DNA from: an uncultured Pseudomonas sp.
GTDB taxonomy: Bacteria > Pseudomonadota > Gammaproteobacteria > Pseudomonadales > Pseudomonadaceae
Assembly (NCBI GenBank): GCA_946886875.1
Contig: CAMPJN010000013.1
Location: 1-24,380 of the forward strand
Reading direction: 5' to 3'
DNA: 24,380 nucleotides
Below are positions 16,382 through 24,380 of this stretch, piece by piece. The notes under the pieces are model-generated. The model saw only the letters and a list, made by a program, of their open reading frames with translations, searched no databases and was not told the DNA's origin. Made by a program: the position numbers and the translations under genes. Positions within the stretch are counted from its first letter, which is position 1. Each line of letters opens with the position of its first letter.

Positions 16382-17661
16382 TGGGCAGTATTCGAGTTAG
16401 CCAACTGGGCAAGGCTTATAAGCAATACCCCACGCGCTGGTCGCGCCTGGCGGAATGGCTGATCCCCTTCTCGGCACCGCGTCATCAGCTGACCTGGGTG
16501 CTGCAGGACGTCTCCTTCCAGGTTAAGCCCGGTGAGGCGCTGGGAATTATTGGGGTCAACGGCGCGGGCAAGAGCACGTTGCTGAAAATGATCACCGGCA
16601 CCACTCAGCCCAATGCAGGGCATATTCAGATTGAGGGGCGCGTCGCCGCGCTGCTCGAACTGGGCATGGGTTTTCACCCGGATTTTAGCGGTCGGCAGAA
16701 TGTCTTTATGGCCGGGCAACTGCTGGGTTTGAGCATGGAAGAGCTGCATGCGCTGATGCCGGAGATTGAGGCTTTCGCCGAGATCGGTGAGTACATCGAC
16801 CATCCAGTGCGCACCTACTCCAGTGGCATGCAGATGCGCCTGGCTTTCAGCGTGGCGACGGCGCGGCGCCCGGATGTGTTGATTGTCGATGAAGCCTTGT
16901 CGGTGGGCGACGCCTATTTCCAGCACAAGAGTTTCGATCGTATCCGCGAGTTCAGAAAAGCGGGTACGACATTGCTGATTGTTTCCCACGATCGCCAGGC
17001 GATTCAGTCCCTTTGCGACCGCGCCATCCTGCTGGTCGGTGGCCGCTTGGCGCTGGAAGGTGCGCCCGAAGAGGTGATGGATTTCTACAGCGCCATGTTG
17101 GCCGAAAAGGAACAGCAAACGGTGCGTCAGGAGCGCTTGGCCGGCGGCCAGATACGCACCATCTCCGGTACCGGCGAGGCTGGGTTTGCCGACGTGGCGC
17201 TGATCAACGAGCAAGGGCAGCGCATCGAAGTAGTCTCCGTCGGTAGCACGGTCACGCTGCAGGTCGTCGTTGACATCAAGCTCGATATCCCACGCCTAGT
17301 GCTGGGTTTTATGATCAAGGACCGCATGGGCCAGGCCATCTACGGCATCAATACCCATCGTCTGAATAAGCCGCTGGAAAATCTTAAGGCGGGTGAGCAA
17401 GTGACTTACCGCTTCGAGTTTCCCGCACGCCTGGGCAAGGGCAATTATTCCATCGCTTTATCGCTGTCACGTCTGGATTCGCACCTGGATACCAACTATG
17501 AGTGGCGCGATTTCGCCCTGGTGTTTCACGTCATCAATATTCGCCAGCCGGACTTCGTCGGCTGCGCCTGGCTGGACTCGCAGGTCGCCATCGAGCGGAC
17601 GCTAGCTGCGGCAACGCCGCCAAATACCCAAGGGCTGAGGGATCATGCGCTTCCTGATTGA
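16381..17661 (+). CDS. wzt: O-antigen ABC transporter ATPase Wzt with carbohydrate-binding domain
   Basis: A 426-residue protein with two parts. The ATPase domain (about 1-250) has Walker A GVNGAGKST (58-66, K64), the ABC signature YSSGMQMRLAF (from 146) and Walker B DVLIVDEALSVGD (D170, E171), plus a switch histidine in LLIVSHDRQ. The C-terminal domain (about 270-410) has the beta-rich carbohydrate-binding fold of Wzt proteins. In E. coli O8/O9a it binds the modified non-reducing chain end before export; whether the same holds here is unknown. The last 17 bp overlap wbpX. The C-terminal part also occurs as the partial copy at bases 1-224. Confidence 0.95.
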   Translation: MGSIRVSQLGKAYKQYPTRWSRLAEWLIPFSAPRHQLTWVLQDVSFQVKPGEALGIIGVNGAGKSTLLKMITGTTQPNAGHIQIEGRVAALLELGMGFHPDFSGRQNVFMAGQLLGLSMEELHALMPEIEAFAEIGEYIDHPVRTYSSGMQMRLAFSVATARRPDVLIVDEALSVGDAYFQHKSFDRIREFRKAGTTLLIVSHDRQAIQSLCDRAILLVGGRLALEGAPEEVMDFYSAMLAEKEQQTVRQERLAGGQIRTISGTGEAGFADVALINEQGQRIEVVSVGSTVTLQVVVDIKLDIPRLVLGFMIKDRMGQAIYGINTHRLNKPLENLKAGEQVTYRFEFPARLGKGNYSIALSLSRLDSHLDTNYEWRDFALVFHVINIRQPDFVGCAWLDSQVAIERTLAAATPPNTQGLRDHALPD

Positions 17662-19039
17662 ATGCACCTATGTTTATGAGCACCCGCAGGACAACTCCGG
17701 TATTCAGCGGGTGGTGCGTAACGTCATCAAGCAATTGGATCACCTGCCGGGGGATGTCGAATGCATTCCGGTGATGATGAATGGTGGGCGGCTCTACCAG
17801 GTATTGAGCCTGGCTCCATTGAAGGCCCACAAAGAAACGCCGTTGCGCCAGGCGCTGATTATTCGCCTGGATCACGCCCGCAACCGCTATTGGTGGTGGC
17901 ACTCGCGGCTTGAGCGGTTTCGCCCATTTAGCTCATCGCACGCGGCCCGGCGCGCGCTGTTCATGCTGTGCAAGTTGGCCAGCCTGGCTATCACCCTACC
18001 ACTGCGCGGCCTGCTTTGGCTCAATCGCAATGCCCAACCGGCACCTGAGCGCGCTGTGCCGCTGCAAGTGCAAGAGGGCGATCAGCTGTTGCTGCTCGAC
18101 TCCTCCTGGCATGCCGATTTCTTCGCCCTGGCCGAACGTCTGAAACAGCAAGGCGTGGGGATAGTCTCGGTGATCTATGACCTGATTCCACTGACCCACC
18201 CGCAGTTCTGCGATGCTGGGCTGGTCAAGGTCTTCGATCAATGGTTCGACTGGATCGCCAAAACCGCCGATGGCTTTATGGCGATCTCCAAGACCATCAG
18301 CGAGCAGGTCGAGCGCGAATTGCAACTACGCCTGGGCGCGGATGAAGCCCGCCAGCGCTGGCATAGTTACTTCCACCTCGGCTCCGAGCTGGATCTGGCG
18401 CAGGCCGACGCCCCTTTACACCCCGAGTTGCGACGCATGTTTGCCAAGCAAGAGCCGGTGTATCTGATGGTCAGCACCATCGAGCCGCGCAAGAACCACG
18501 CCTATCTGCTCGACGCGTTCGAGCTGCTGTGGGCGCGGGGCTCGACTGCGCGCTTGTGCATCATCGGCAAGGTTGGCTGGAAATGCGAAGCGCTGATTGA
18601 GCGGATCAACCAGCATCCGTTGAAGAACAAATGCCTGTTTATGTTCAACGGCATTAACGACAAAAGCCTGGAGTACGCCTACTCGAATGCGCGCGCGCTG
18701 GTCTTTCCCTCCTATGCCGAGGGCTTCGGCTTGCCGCTGGTGGAGGCGATGCAGCGTGGCTTGCCAGCTATGGCCAGCGACATCCCGGTATTCCGCGAGA
18801 TCGGCGGCGACTTTATGGCGTATTTCGACCTGAGCGAGCCGCATAGCTTGGCCGCGCATATACGGGCTTTCGAGGCCACAAGCCAATTCCCGGCGGCTCG
18901 CCCGGTTACCGAATGGCAGTGGATCGACTGGAACGGCGCGGCTCAGCAACTGATTAGCCGGACGCTGAGCGGTATTCAGGGCGCGTCCAAGACAGCCCCC
19001 ATGCACGCTGCAGCGGTGGTGCATGCGGATTGCCCTTAA
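17645..19039 (+). CDS. wbpX: WbpX D-rhamnosyltransferase (copy 2)
   Basis: A 464-residue GT4 enzyme, one residue longer than copy 1. Motifs are at the same places: STIEPRKNHAYLLDAF and EX7E in EGFGLPLVE (E359, E367). It follows wzt within the complete eight-gene operon, so it is the copy linked in cis to all precursor and export genes. ATG 17645 has GAGGG six bases upstream. The first 60 bases differ from copy 1 at four positions, all C/T and silent, whereas later parts show amino-acid changes, for instance PERRYxF versus FRPF-type differences around residue 95 and Q/R and K/E changes in the middle. It overlaps wbpY by 17 bp. Confidence 0.94.
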   Translation: MRFLIECTYVYEHPQDNSGIQRVVRNVIKQLDHLPGDVECIPVMMNGGRLYQVLSLAPLKAHKETPLRQALIIRLDHARNRYWWWHSRLERFRPFSSSHAARRALFMLCKLASLAITLPLRGLLWLNRNAQPAPERAVPLQVQEGDQLLLLDSSWHADFFALAERLKQQGVGIVSVIYDLIPLTHPQFCDAGLVKVFDQWFDWIAKTADGFMAISKTISEQVERELQLRLGADEARQRWHSYFHLGSELDLAQADAPLHPELRRMFAKQEPVYLMVSTIEPRKNHAYLLDAFELLWARGSTARLCIIGKVGWKCEALIERINQHPLKNKCLFMFNGINDKSLEYAYSNARALVFPSYAEGFGLPLVEAMQRGLPAMASDIPVFREIGGDFMAYFDLSEPHSLAAHIRAFEATSQFPAARPVTEWQWIDWNGAAQQLISRTLSGIQGASKTAPMHAAAVVHADCP

Positions 19040-20156
19040 CGCTCGGATTCTGCAGGCCCCCCGCACCGGGATCGGCCAGTATCTGGTCGAGCTGATCGAG
19101 GCGCTGCGCGATGATCCGCAGATCGAGCTGGAGCTTTTCCATGGCTGGGGTTGGAGCCATGTAGTGCCACAGGCTGCGCTGCCCGGCTACAACCGCTGGG
19201 CAGCGCTGGCCAAGCAGATCCCCTGGGCCTACCAGATTCGTCGCGCGCTGGATCAGCATCGTTTCGACCGCGGCGCACGGCAGCGTCGTGTCGACCTCTA
19301 CCATGAGCCGAGTTTGTGGCCCCTGGATTTCTCCGGGCCTATGCTCATGACCCTGCATGACCTGACCCATGTGCATTATCCGCAGACGCAGCCGCGTGAT
19401 CGTCTGGCCGAAATCGAAAGACGCATCGGGCCGGCGATTGAGCGGGCAGGGTGCATCCTTACGGATTCCCAGTTCGTTGCGGATGAAATTTGCCAATATT
19501 ACGGAGTGGCGGCCGAGCGTGTGAAAGTCGCCCCTTTGGGCTACGGGCAACGCTTCCATCCTCGCCAGCCGGAACAGTTGCAAGGCTGTTTGGCCGCGTT
19601 AGGACTTGAGCCTGGAGGGTATCTGCTGTGTGTCGGCACCCTGGAGCCGCGGAAGAATCTTACCCAGGCTCTGCGCGCCCATGCCTTGCTTCCCGAAGCG
19701 CTGCGTAGCCGCTTTCCGTTGCTGATCGCCGGCATGGCCGGTTGGCGCAACGACTGTTTTGCCGCCGAGTTGCAGGCGGCGTTGGCCAGCGGACATGTAC
19801 GTCTGCTTGGCTATCAGAGCGACCAGGCGCTAGCCGAACTGCTGGCCGGAGCACGCTTGCTGCTGTTCCCGTCACTCTACGAAGGCTTCGGCCTACCTGT
19901 ACTGGAGGCGATGGCCAGTGGTGTGCCGGTATTGTTGTCTCCGCAGGCAGCCTTACCCGAAGTGGCTGGCCCCGCCGGTATCTATCTCGAAGCGGGGGAC
20001 GACCAAGGGTGGTGCGAGGCAATTGTCCGCTTGATTGACGATCAGGCGGAGTGGCAGGCACGCCGGACAATGGGCTTACAACAGGCACAGCAATTCTCCT
20101 GGAAACGCTGTGCGACTATCACTACTGCCGCTTATCGGCAGGCTTCGGAGCAATGA
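19023..20156 (+). CDS. wbpY: WbpY D-rhamnosyltransferase (copy 2)
   Basis: A 377-residue GT4 enzyme with the same length, start and motif positions as copy 1: MRIALNARILQAPRTGIGQY, LLCVGTLEPRKNLTQALRAH and EX7E EGFGLPVLE (E287, E295). Eight of the first 60 residues differ from copy 1 (for example A/V, A/E, V/D and S/N). Both catalytic glutamates are kept, so there is no sign of decay in either copy. It begins 17 bp inside wbpX and ends directly before the wbpZ ATG. Confidence 0.94.
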   Translation: MRIALNARILQAPRTGIGQYLVELIEALRDDPQIELELFHGWGWSHVVPQAALPGYNRWAALAKQIPWAYQIRRALDQHRFDRGARQRRVDLYHEPSLWPLDFSGPMLMTLHDLTHVHYPQTQPRDRLAEIERRIGPAIERAGCILTDSQFVADEICQYYGVAAERVKVAPLGYGQRFHPRQPEQLQGCLAALGLEPGGYLLCVGTLEPRKNLTQALRAHALLPEALRSRFPLLIAGMAGWRNDCFAAELQAALASGHVRLLGYQSDQALAELLAGARLLLFPSLYEGFGLPVLEAMASGVPVLLSPQAALPEVAGPAGIYLEAGDDQGWCEAIVRLIDDQAEWQARRTMGLQQAQQFSWKRCATITTAAYRQASEQ

Positions 20157-21284
20157 ATGCGGATTCTGCACGTCTTCAAGACTTACTTGCCGGAAACCGT
20201 AGGCGGTATAGAACAAGTGATCTATCAGATCTGCCAGAGCGGTATTGCTCACGGCATCGAGAGTCATGTGCTGACGCTGAGCGCCATCCCTGAGCCGCGC
20301 GACCTGATGCTCGCCGATCACTATGTGCATCGTGCCAAGCTGGATCTGCAACTGGCCTCCACCGGTTTTTCCTACAGCGTATTGGGACGCCTGAAGGCGC
20401 TGGCCGCCGAAGTCGACGTGATCAACTATCACTTCCCCTGGCCCTATATGGACGTGCTGCATTTTGCTGCACGGATCAAGAAGCCGACGGTAGTGACCTA
20501 TCACTCGGACATCATCCGCCAGAAGCACCTGCTCAAGCTCTACCGTCCGCTGATGAACCGCTTTCTAAGCAGCGCCGACCGCATAGTGGCGGCCTCGCCA
20601 AATTACCTGGCGACCAGCGACGTGCTGACGCATTACCGCGACAAGACCTCAATCATTCCCTATGGCCTGGATAAGGCAGCCTACCCGGTGCCCTCCGCAG
20701 AACGCAGCGCGCAGTGGCGACAGCGTTTCGGCGAGCGCTTCTTTCTGTTCATTGGGGTGATGCGCTATTACAAAGGCCTGCACATTTTGCTCGAGGCCTT
20801 ACAAGGCACTCAGTATCCGGTGGTGATTGTCGGTGCTGGCCCCTTGGAGTTGGAGCTACTTGCGCAAGCGCAGGCCTTGGGTCTGGATCATGTGCATTTT
20901 GTTGGGCGTGTGGGCGATGAGGACAAGGTCGCGTTATTGCAACTGTGCAGCGCCATCGTCTTTCCCTCGCATCTACGTTCCGAGGCTTTCGGCATCTCCC
21001 TGCTGGAAGGGGCTATGTATGGCAAACCGATGATTTCCAGCGAGATAGGTACCGGCACCAGCTATATCAACATCCATAACCAGACTGGCTTGGTAGTGCC
21101 GCCGAGCGACCCGCGGGCCTTCCGCGAAGCCATGCGTACGCTGTGGGACAATCCGCAGCTGGCCGCGCAGATGGGCCGGCAAGCGGAGCTGCGCTACGAG
21201 CAATTGTTTACCGCCGAGCGCATGGGCCAACAAACTGCCGAGCTCTACCGCGAGCTGCTGGAAAGCAAGCAGCTGGCGCGCTGA
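20157..21284 (+). CDS. wbpZ: WbpZ D-rhamnosyltransferase (copy 2)
   Basis: A 375-residue GT4 enzyme. It has MRILHVFKTYLPETVGGIEQ, IGVMRYYKGLHILLEAL and EX7E EAFGISLLE (E276, E284), followed by GAMYGKPMISSEIGTGTSYI. Of the first 60 residues, 53 match copy 1; the C-terminal tail is shorter and different (ELLESKQLAR). It is the last gene of the eight-gene operon and is followed within 50 bp by a hairpin with a T-run at 21311-21330 that probably ends the transcript, unlike copy 1, which has none. A 34-bp stretch at 20347-20380 is identical to 2907-2940 in copy 1. Confidence 0.94.
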   Translation: MRILHVFKTYLPETVGGIEQVIYQICQSGIAHGIESHVLTLSAIPEPRDLMLADHYVHRAKLDLQLASTGFSYSVLGRLKALAAEVDVINYHFPWPYMDVLHFAARIKKPTVVTYHSDIIRQKHLLKLYRPLMNRFLSSADRIVAASPNYLATSDVLTHYRDKTSIIPYGLDKAAYPVPSAERSAQWRQRFGERFFLFIGVMRYYKGLHILLEALQGTQYPVVIVGAGPLELELLAQAQALGLDHVHFVGRVGDEDKVALLQLCSAIVFPSHLRSEAFGISLLEGAMYGKPMISSEIGTGTSYINIHNQTGLVVPPSDPRAFREAMRTLWDNPQLAAQMGRQAELRYEQLFTAERMGQQTAELYRELLESKQLAR

Positions 21285-21293
21285 GCACAGTTC

Positions 21294-21400
21294 AAGTTCC
21301 AGAACAGCTTGGCCGGTTCCGGCCTTTTTTCAAGGTAATGCTGGCATCGCTGAGCATGCGATCGTCGAGCCTGACCAATTTATGTATGGACTCGTCCGCT
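21294..21400 (-). pseudogene. Decayed DUF1127 gene behind wbpZ copy 2
   Basis: On the minus strand, 21384 to 21337 reads HKLVRLDDRMLSDASI, which matches the DUF1127 core of both intact genes (AKLDARLLSDAGIS and ARLDARLLADAGIS). Downstream the frame is lost. In another frame, bases 21294-21318 read EPAKLFWN, the counterpart of ELDKPFWR, with about four bases missing between the two parts. The tryptophan codon lies 15 bases from the wbpZ stop, against 16 in copy 1, so this is the positional counterpart of the DUF1127 gene at 3872-4078. The N-terminal part is not recognisable. The wbpZ terminator hairpin sits inside the decayed C-terminal region. Confidence 0.75.
21311..21330 (+). terminator. 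Rho-independent terminator after wbpZ copy 2
   Basis: GGCCGG and CCGGCC arms (21311-21316, 21319-21324) form a very tight GC-rich hairpin, followed by six T residues. It lies 27 bp after the wbpZ stop in the plus direction and should end the eight-gene transcript. No equivalent exists after wbpZ copy 1. Confidence 0.85.
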
Positions 21401-21441
21401 CGAGAGCATTAGGACGAACGCGAGGCAGCTGGCCCACTAAA

Positions 21442-21475
21442 AAACCCCGCCGACACGCAAATGTGGGCGGGGTTT
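21442..21475 (-). terminator. Terminator of the DUF1127 gene, possibly bidirectional
   Basis: The arms AAACCCCGCC (21442-21451) and GGCGGGGTTT (21466-21475) form a 10-bp perfect stem with a 14-base loop. Read on the minus strand the stem is followed by a run of six T, 25 bp beyond the DUF1127 stop at 21501. In the plus direction only TTT follows, so termination of leftover wbpZ transcription is possible but weaker. Confidence 0.88.
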
Positions 21476-21500
21476 CTGTAGGCGCGCATTGCGCCTCTAC

Positions 21501-21716
21501 TTAACGCCAAAACGGCTTGTTCAACTCGGCATGACGCTGCGCTTCACTGATACCGGCATCGGCCAGCAGGCGAGCATCGAGACGTGCCAGTTGGCGACGG
21601 CTGATCAAACGACGCTGCCACTGCAGCAGGGTAGCGGCCATGCGCAAAGGCAGGGCGACGCCGGAATTAGAGACATTGCTTTCGAGGTACAGCTCGGAAC
21701 TGAGGGTACGTTCCAT
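21501..21716 (-). CDS. Small DUF1127 protein (copy 2)
   Basis: A 71-residue basic protein starting MERTLSSELYLESN and ending with RRQLARLDARLLADAGIS and KPFWR, the DUF1127 signature. GGAAGGA lies upstream of ATG 21716 on the minus strand at good spacing. It is related to the protein at 3872-4078: both begin MER-LSS and share the C-terminal 30 residues, but the middle differs (ALPLRMAATLLQWQRRLIS here). It has its own terminator. It is separate from the decayed copy immediately to its left. DUF1127 proteins are of mostly unknown function; some are RNA-binding regulators. Confidence 0.88.
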   Translation of the reverse strand: MERTLSSELYLESNVSNSGVALPLRMAATLLQWQRRLISRRQLARLDARLLADAGISEAQRHAELNKPFWR

Positions 21717-22119
21717 GGTGACATCCTTCCGCTTATGGCGGGGTTAGAGAGTGTTTTGCTTGGGGTTAATGATCCATGGATTCCGCGCGGATCAATAGTC
21801 ACAGCTAAAGTAAATTGCGTGCCTATTAGATAGGTTGCTTTGTAACTGTGCTTGCAAAATAATATACAACTGTACCGTAGCTAAGTTAATCACTCTGTAA
21901 AAGCTAATTTATCGAGAGTATTCGCTGCTATATAAGCTGAATATCAGGTTTTTCATATAGGTACAGTTTTAAAGTGGACTGCTAGGAGTCCTGACCTGTA
22001 TTACAGTTTTTTGACGATTTTTTCAGCCTTCTGGCGCGAACTGTACCTGTGCCGGCAGCCACTTGTGGCGCACAAAAAACCCGGCACGCTGGCCGGGTTT
22101 TTTGTATGGGCGCTGCGGT
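21717..22119. promoter_or_regulatory. AT-rich gap with repeated CTGTA-type sites
   Basis: About 400 bp between the DUF1127 start and the pntB stop. It contains no gene that I can support. The stretch 21830-22020 is much richer in A and T than the rest of the window. It contains AACTGTACC at 21868-21876, its reverse complement GGTACAGTT at 21960-21968, the 11-bp palindrome CTGTATTACAG at 21996-22006, and AACTGTACC again at 22039-22047. Such repeated, inverted half-sites suggest a regulator binding region. The only start codon facing away from it is that of the DUF1127 gene, since pntB ends here, so the regulated gene is not obvious. Confidence 0.55.
22074..22103 (-). terminator. Terminator of the pnt operon
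   Basis: AAAAAACCCGGC (22074-22085) and GCCGGGTTTTTT (22092-22103) are perfect 12-bp inverted repeats around a 6-base loop. On the minus strand the stem ends in six T residues, 17 bp after the pntB stop. The symmetrical A and T runs make it able to work in both directions. Confidence 0.92.
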
Positions 22120-23556
22120 TTATTCGACCGCTTTGACCATATCCTCGATGACTTTCTTGGCGTCGCCGAAGACCATCATGGTCTTATCCATATAGAACAA
22201 CTCGTTATCCAGACCGGCGTAGCCGCTGGCCATGGAGCGCTTGTTGACGATGATGGTCTTGGCTTTGTATGCCTCGAGAATCGGCATGCCGGCGATCGGC
22301 GACTTCGGATCGTTCTTCGCCGCCGGGTTGACTACGTCGTTGGCGCCGAGCACCAGCACCACGTCGGTCTGGCCGAACTCGGAGTTGATGTCCTCCATCT
22401 CGAACACCTGCTCGTAAGGCACTTCGGCCTCGGCCAGCAGCACGTTCATATGGCCCGGCATACGCCCGGCCACCGGGTGGATCGCGTACTTCACGTTGAC
22501 TCCGCGATGGGTCAGCTTTTCCGCCAGCTCCATCAGCGCGTGCTGCGCGCGGGCCACCGCCAGGCCGTAGCCGGGGACGATGATCACGGTATCGGCGTTG
22601 GTCAGCAGGAAGGCCGCGTCGTCGCTCGAGCCGGATTTCACCGGGCGCTGCTCCTGGCTGCCAGCCGCTGGACCTGCGTCGGCATCGCCGCCGAAACCGC
22701 CGAGGATGACGTTGAAGAACGAGCGGTTCATCGCCTTGCACATGATGTAGGAGAGGATCGCACCCGAGGAGCCGACCAGCGAGCCGGCGATGATCAGCAT
22801 CGAGTTGTTCAGCGAGAAGCCGATACCGGCCGCCGCCCAGCCCGAGTAGCTGTTGAGCATCGACACCACCACCGGCATGTCCGCGCCGCCGATCGGGATG
22901 ATGATCAGCACGCCGATGACGAAGGCCAGCGCCAGCATCACGGCGAAGGCTTGCAGGTTGCCGGTGAAGACAAACACCAGGCCCAGGGCGAGGATGGCCA
23001 GGCCAACCAGCAGGTTGAACAGGTGCTGGCCCTTGAACTGTACCGGTGCGCCCTGGAACAGGCGGAACTTGTACTTGCCCGAGAGCTTGCCGAAGGCGAT
23101 CACCGAACCGGAGAAGGTGATGGCGCCGATGGCCGCGCCGAGGAACAGTTCCAGGCGGTTACCGGCCGGAATCGCATCGCCGAGGGTGGCGACTATGCCC
23201 AGCGATTGCGGCTCGACCACCGCGGCGATGGCGATAAATACCGCGGCCAGGCCGATCATGCTGTGCATGAAGGCGACCAGCTCGGGCATCTTGGTCATTT
23301 CCACGCGCTTGGCCATGATCGAGCCGGCGGTGCCGCCGATCAGCAGGCCAACTATCACGTAGCCGATGCCCTGGGTTGCGATTTCCGCACCGAGCTTGTA
23401 GATCAGGCCGACGGTGGTGATGATCGCCAAGCCCATGCCGAGCATGCCGAACAGGTTGCCGCGCCGCGACGTAGTCGGGTGCGACAGGCCCTTGAGCGCC
23501 TGGATAAAGCAGATCGAGGCGACCAGGTAGAGAACAGTGATCAGATTCATACTCAT
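22120..23556 (-). CDS. pntB: NAD(P) transhydrogenase subunit beta PntB
   Basis: A 478-residue membrane protein, the usual length for PntB. It forms part of the proton channel and binds NADP(H) in the transhydrogenase that couples hydride transfer between NADH and NADP+ to proton flow. Residues 1 to about 260 hold several hydrophobic helices (MSMNLITVLYLVASICFIQA, IGYVIVGLLIGGTAGSIMAK). The C-terminal domain III (from about 300) has the fingerprint VPGYGLAVARAQHA, AIHPVAGRMPGHMNVLLAEA and VLGANDVVNPAA, and ends with IIVNKRSMASGYAGLDNELF. The start lies two bases after the pntAB stop, with GGAG upstream. It is the last gene of the operon and is convergent with the CPA region. Confidence 0.97.
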   Translation of the reverse strand: MSMNLITVLYLVASICFIQALKGLSHPTTSRRGNLFGMLGMGLAIITTVGLIYKLGAEIATQGIGYVIVGLLIGGTAGSIMAKRVEMTKMPELVAFMHSMIGLAAVFIAIAAVVEPQSLGIVATLGDAIPAGNRLELFLGAAIGAITFSGSVIAFGKLSGKYKFRLFQGAPVQFKGQHLFNLLVGLAILALGLVFVFTGNLQAFAVMLALAFVIGVLIIIPIGGADMPVVVSMLNSYSGWAAAGIGFSLNNSMLIIAGSLVGSSGAILSYIMCKAMNRSFFNVILGGFGGDADAGPAAGSQEQRPVKSGSSDDAAFLLTNADTVIIVPGYGLAVARAQHALMELAEKLTHRGVNVKYAIHPVAGRMPGHMNVLLAEAEVPYEQVFEMEDINSEFGQTDVVLVLGANDVVNPAAKNDPKSPIAGMPILEAYKAKTIIVNKRSMASGYAGLDNELFYMDKTMMVFGDAKKVIEDMVKAVE

Positions 23557-23558
23557 GG

Positions 23559-23876
23559 TCAGTGCTTCTCCACTGCAGCGACTTTCGGCGCTTTCTTCTT
23601 GAACATTTCCAGCATGCGCCGGGTTACCAGGAAGCCACCGAACACGTTGACCGCGGCCAGTGCCACGGCTGCGGTGCCCATGAACTTGCCCAGCGGGGTG
23701 ACGGTCAGTGCGGCGGCGAGCATGGCGCCGACGATGACGATCGCGGAAATCGCGTTGGTCACGGCCATCAGCGGGGTGTGCAGGGCCGGGGTGACGTTCC
23801 AGACCACGTGGTAGCCGACATAAATCGCCAGCACGAAGATGATCAGGTTGTAGATACCGTCGGAAATCATATCCAT
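23559..23876 (-). CDS. pntAB: NAD(P) transhydrogenase subunit alpha, part 2 (PntAB)
   Basis: A 105-residue membrane protein holding the helices that in E. coli are the C-terminal part of PntA. Three or four hydrophobic segments are visible: [41 protein letters not shown], and [18 protein letters not shown], before [10 protein letters not shown]. The frame is open to 23918, but ATG 23876 fits better: AAGGGGA lies just upstream, and the extra residues would overlap the preceding gene. [19 protein letters not shown] is the family signature. A split alpha subunit is the usual arrangement in Pseudomonas. Confidence 0.95.
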   Translation of the reverse strand: MDMISDGIYNLIIFVLAIYVGYHVVWNVTPALHTPLMAVTNAISAIVIVGAMLAAALTVTPLGKFMGTAAVALAAVNVFGGFLVTRRMLEMFKKKAPKVAAVEKH

Positions 23877-23889
23877 GGTTGTTTTCCCC

Positions 23890-24380
23890 TTAGCCGTTGG
23901 TTCGTACGACTTGGCCATCGCGGCACATCAGGCACGCTTTGACGATGTCGTCTTCGAGGTTGAGGTGGAACTTGCCGTCGCCGTCGATGACCAGCTTGAG
24001 GAAGTCCAGCAGATTGCGCGCATAGAGTGCCGAAGCGTCCGCCGGCACCATGGCCGCCAGGTTGCTGTGGCCGACGATGGTCACGCCGTTGCTGCTGACG
24101 ACTACCTGCTCGGCGACGGTCAGCGGGCAGTTGCCGCCTTGCGCCGCGGCCAGGTCGATGACCACCGAGCCGGGCTTCATTTCTTCAACTGTGTTGGCAT
24201 GCAGCAGCGTCGGTGCCTTGCGGCCCGGAATCAGCGCGGTGGTGATGACGATATCGGCCTGCTTGGCGCGTTCGTGCACCGCCTTGGCCTGGCGTTCCAT
24301 CCACGAGGCCGGCATCGGCCGGGCATAACCGCCGACGCCTTCGGCGCATTCGCGCTCCTCGTCGGTTTCGAACGGCACAT
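23890..24380 (-). CDS. pntAA: NAD(P) transhydrogenase subunit alpha, part 1 (PntAA), partial
   Basis: This is the C-terminal 163 or so residues of the NAD(H)-binding subunit; the rest lies beyond the right edge. It reads [18 protein letters not shown], then [41 protein letters not shown] and [24 protein letters not shown], all strongly conserved in PntA and alanine dehydrogenase-type proteins. The stop is 13 bases from the pntAB start. A GTG near the window edge at 24378 is not the true start, because the conserved domain begins well upstream of it. Confidence 0.95.
   Translation of the reverse strand, partial: VPFETDEERECAEGVGGYARPMPASWMERQAKAVHERAKQADIVITTALIPGRKAPTLLHANTVEEMKPGSVVIDLAAAQGGNCPLTVAEQVVVSSNGVTIVGHSNLAAMVPADASALYARNLLDFLKLVIDGDGKFHLNLEDDIVKACLMCRDGQVVRTNG

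Noticed and set aside
16261..17214. Minus-strand open frame of 317 codons opposite wzt and the end of wzm
   Set aside because: Its composition is that of a shadow frame, and it lies across two conserved, overlapping genes on the other strand.
22063..23814. Long plus-strand open frame of 583 codons opposite pntB and pntAB
   Set aside because: It is antisense to well-conserved transhydrogenase genes and its product is a histidine-, aspartate- and arginine-rich string typical of shadow frames in GC-rich DNA. There is no ribosome site or recognisable domain.

Overview
The window looks like chromosomal DNA of a Pseudomonas-type gammaproteobacterium. It is GC-rich with tightly packed genes, and it carries a common polysaccharide antigen (CPA, 'A-band' D-rhamnan LPS) locus in the gene order known from P. 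aeruginosa: rmd-gmd-wbpW-wzm-wzt-wbpX-wbpY-wbpZ. A proton-translocating transhydrogenase operon (pntAA-pntAB-pntB) follows on the minus strand. The species cannot be fixed from the sequence alone.

Layout. (1) 1-3862, plus strand: the tail of a first wzt, then a first wbpX-wbpY-wbpZ set, then a convergent small DUF1127 gene (3872-4078). (2) About 4079-5270: a scar without an intact gene. It holds a frameshifted, truncated cysC-like (APS kinase) fragment and a 38-bp near-palindrome. (3) 5271-12137, plus strand: six tightly spaced genes, namely two related GT-B glycosyltransferases, two related SAM methyltransferases, an integral-membrane acyltransferase and an FkbM-type methyltransferase. This matches in position and content the five-gene PA5455-PA5459 cluster reported to be needed for CPA in P. 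aeruginosa. (4) 12138-12248: a structured intergenic gap. (5) 12249-21284, plus strand: a complete eight-gene rmd to wbpZ operon. (6) 21285-21716: a decayed DUF1127 copy, two terminators and an intact DUF1127 gene. (7) 21717-22119: an AT-rich gap with several CTGTA-type sites. (8) 22120-24380, minus strand: pntB, pntAB and part of pntAA.

How the genes work together. WbpW, Gmd and Rmd make GDP-D-rhamnose from mannose-1-phosphate. WbpZ, WbpY and WbpX polymerise D-rhamnose on a lipid carrier in the cytoplasm, and Wzm/Wzt export the chain. The six upstream genes probably add further sugars and methyl or acyl groups; these may form a chain-end structure read by the C-terminal domain of Wzt (inference). 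No initiating transferase, O-antigen ligase or chain-length regulator is present.

The most striking point is that wzt'-wbpX-wbpY-wbpZ-DUF1127 occurs twice, 17.4 kb apart, with identical gene overlaps but clearly diverged sequence. A third, decayed DUF1127 lies behind the second wbpZ. The locus has therefore been duplicated, or a related allele has been inserted beside it, and part of the junction has decayed.
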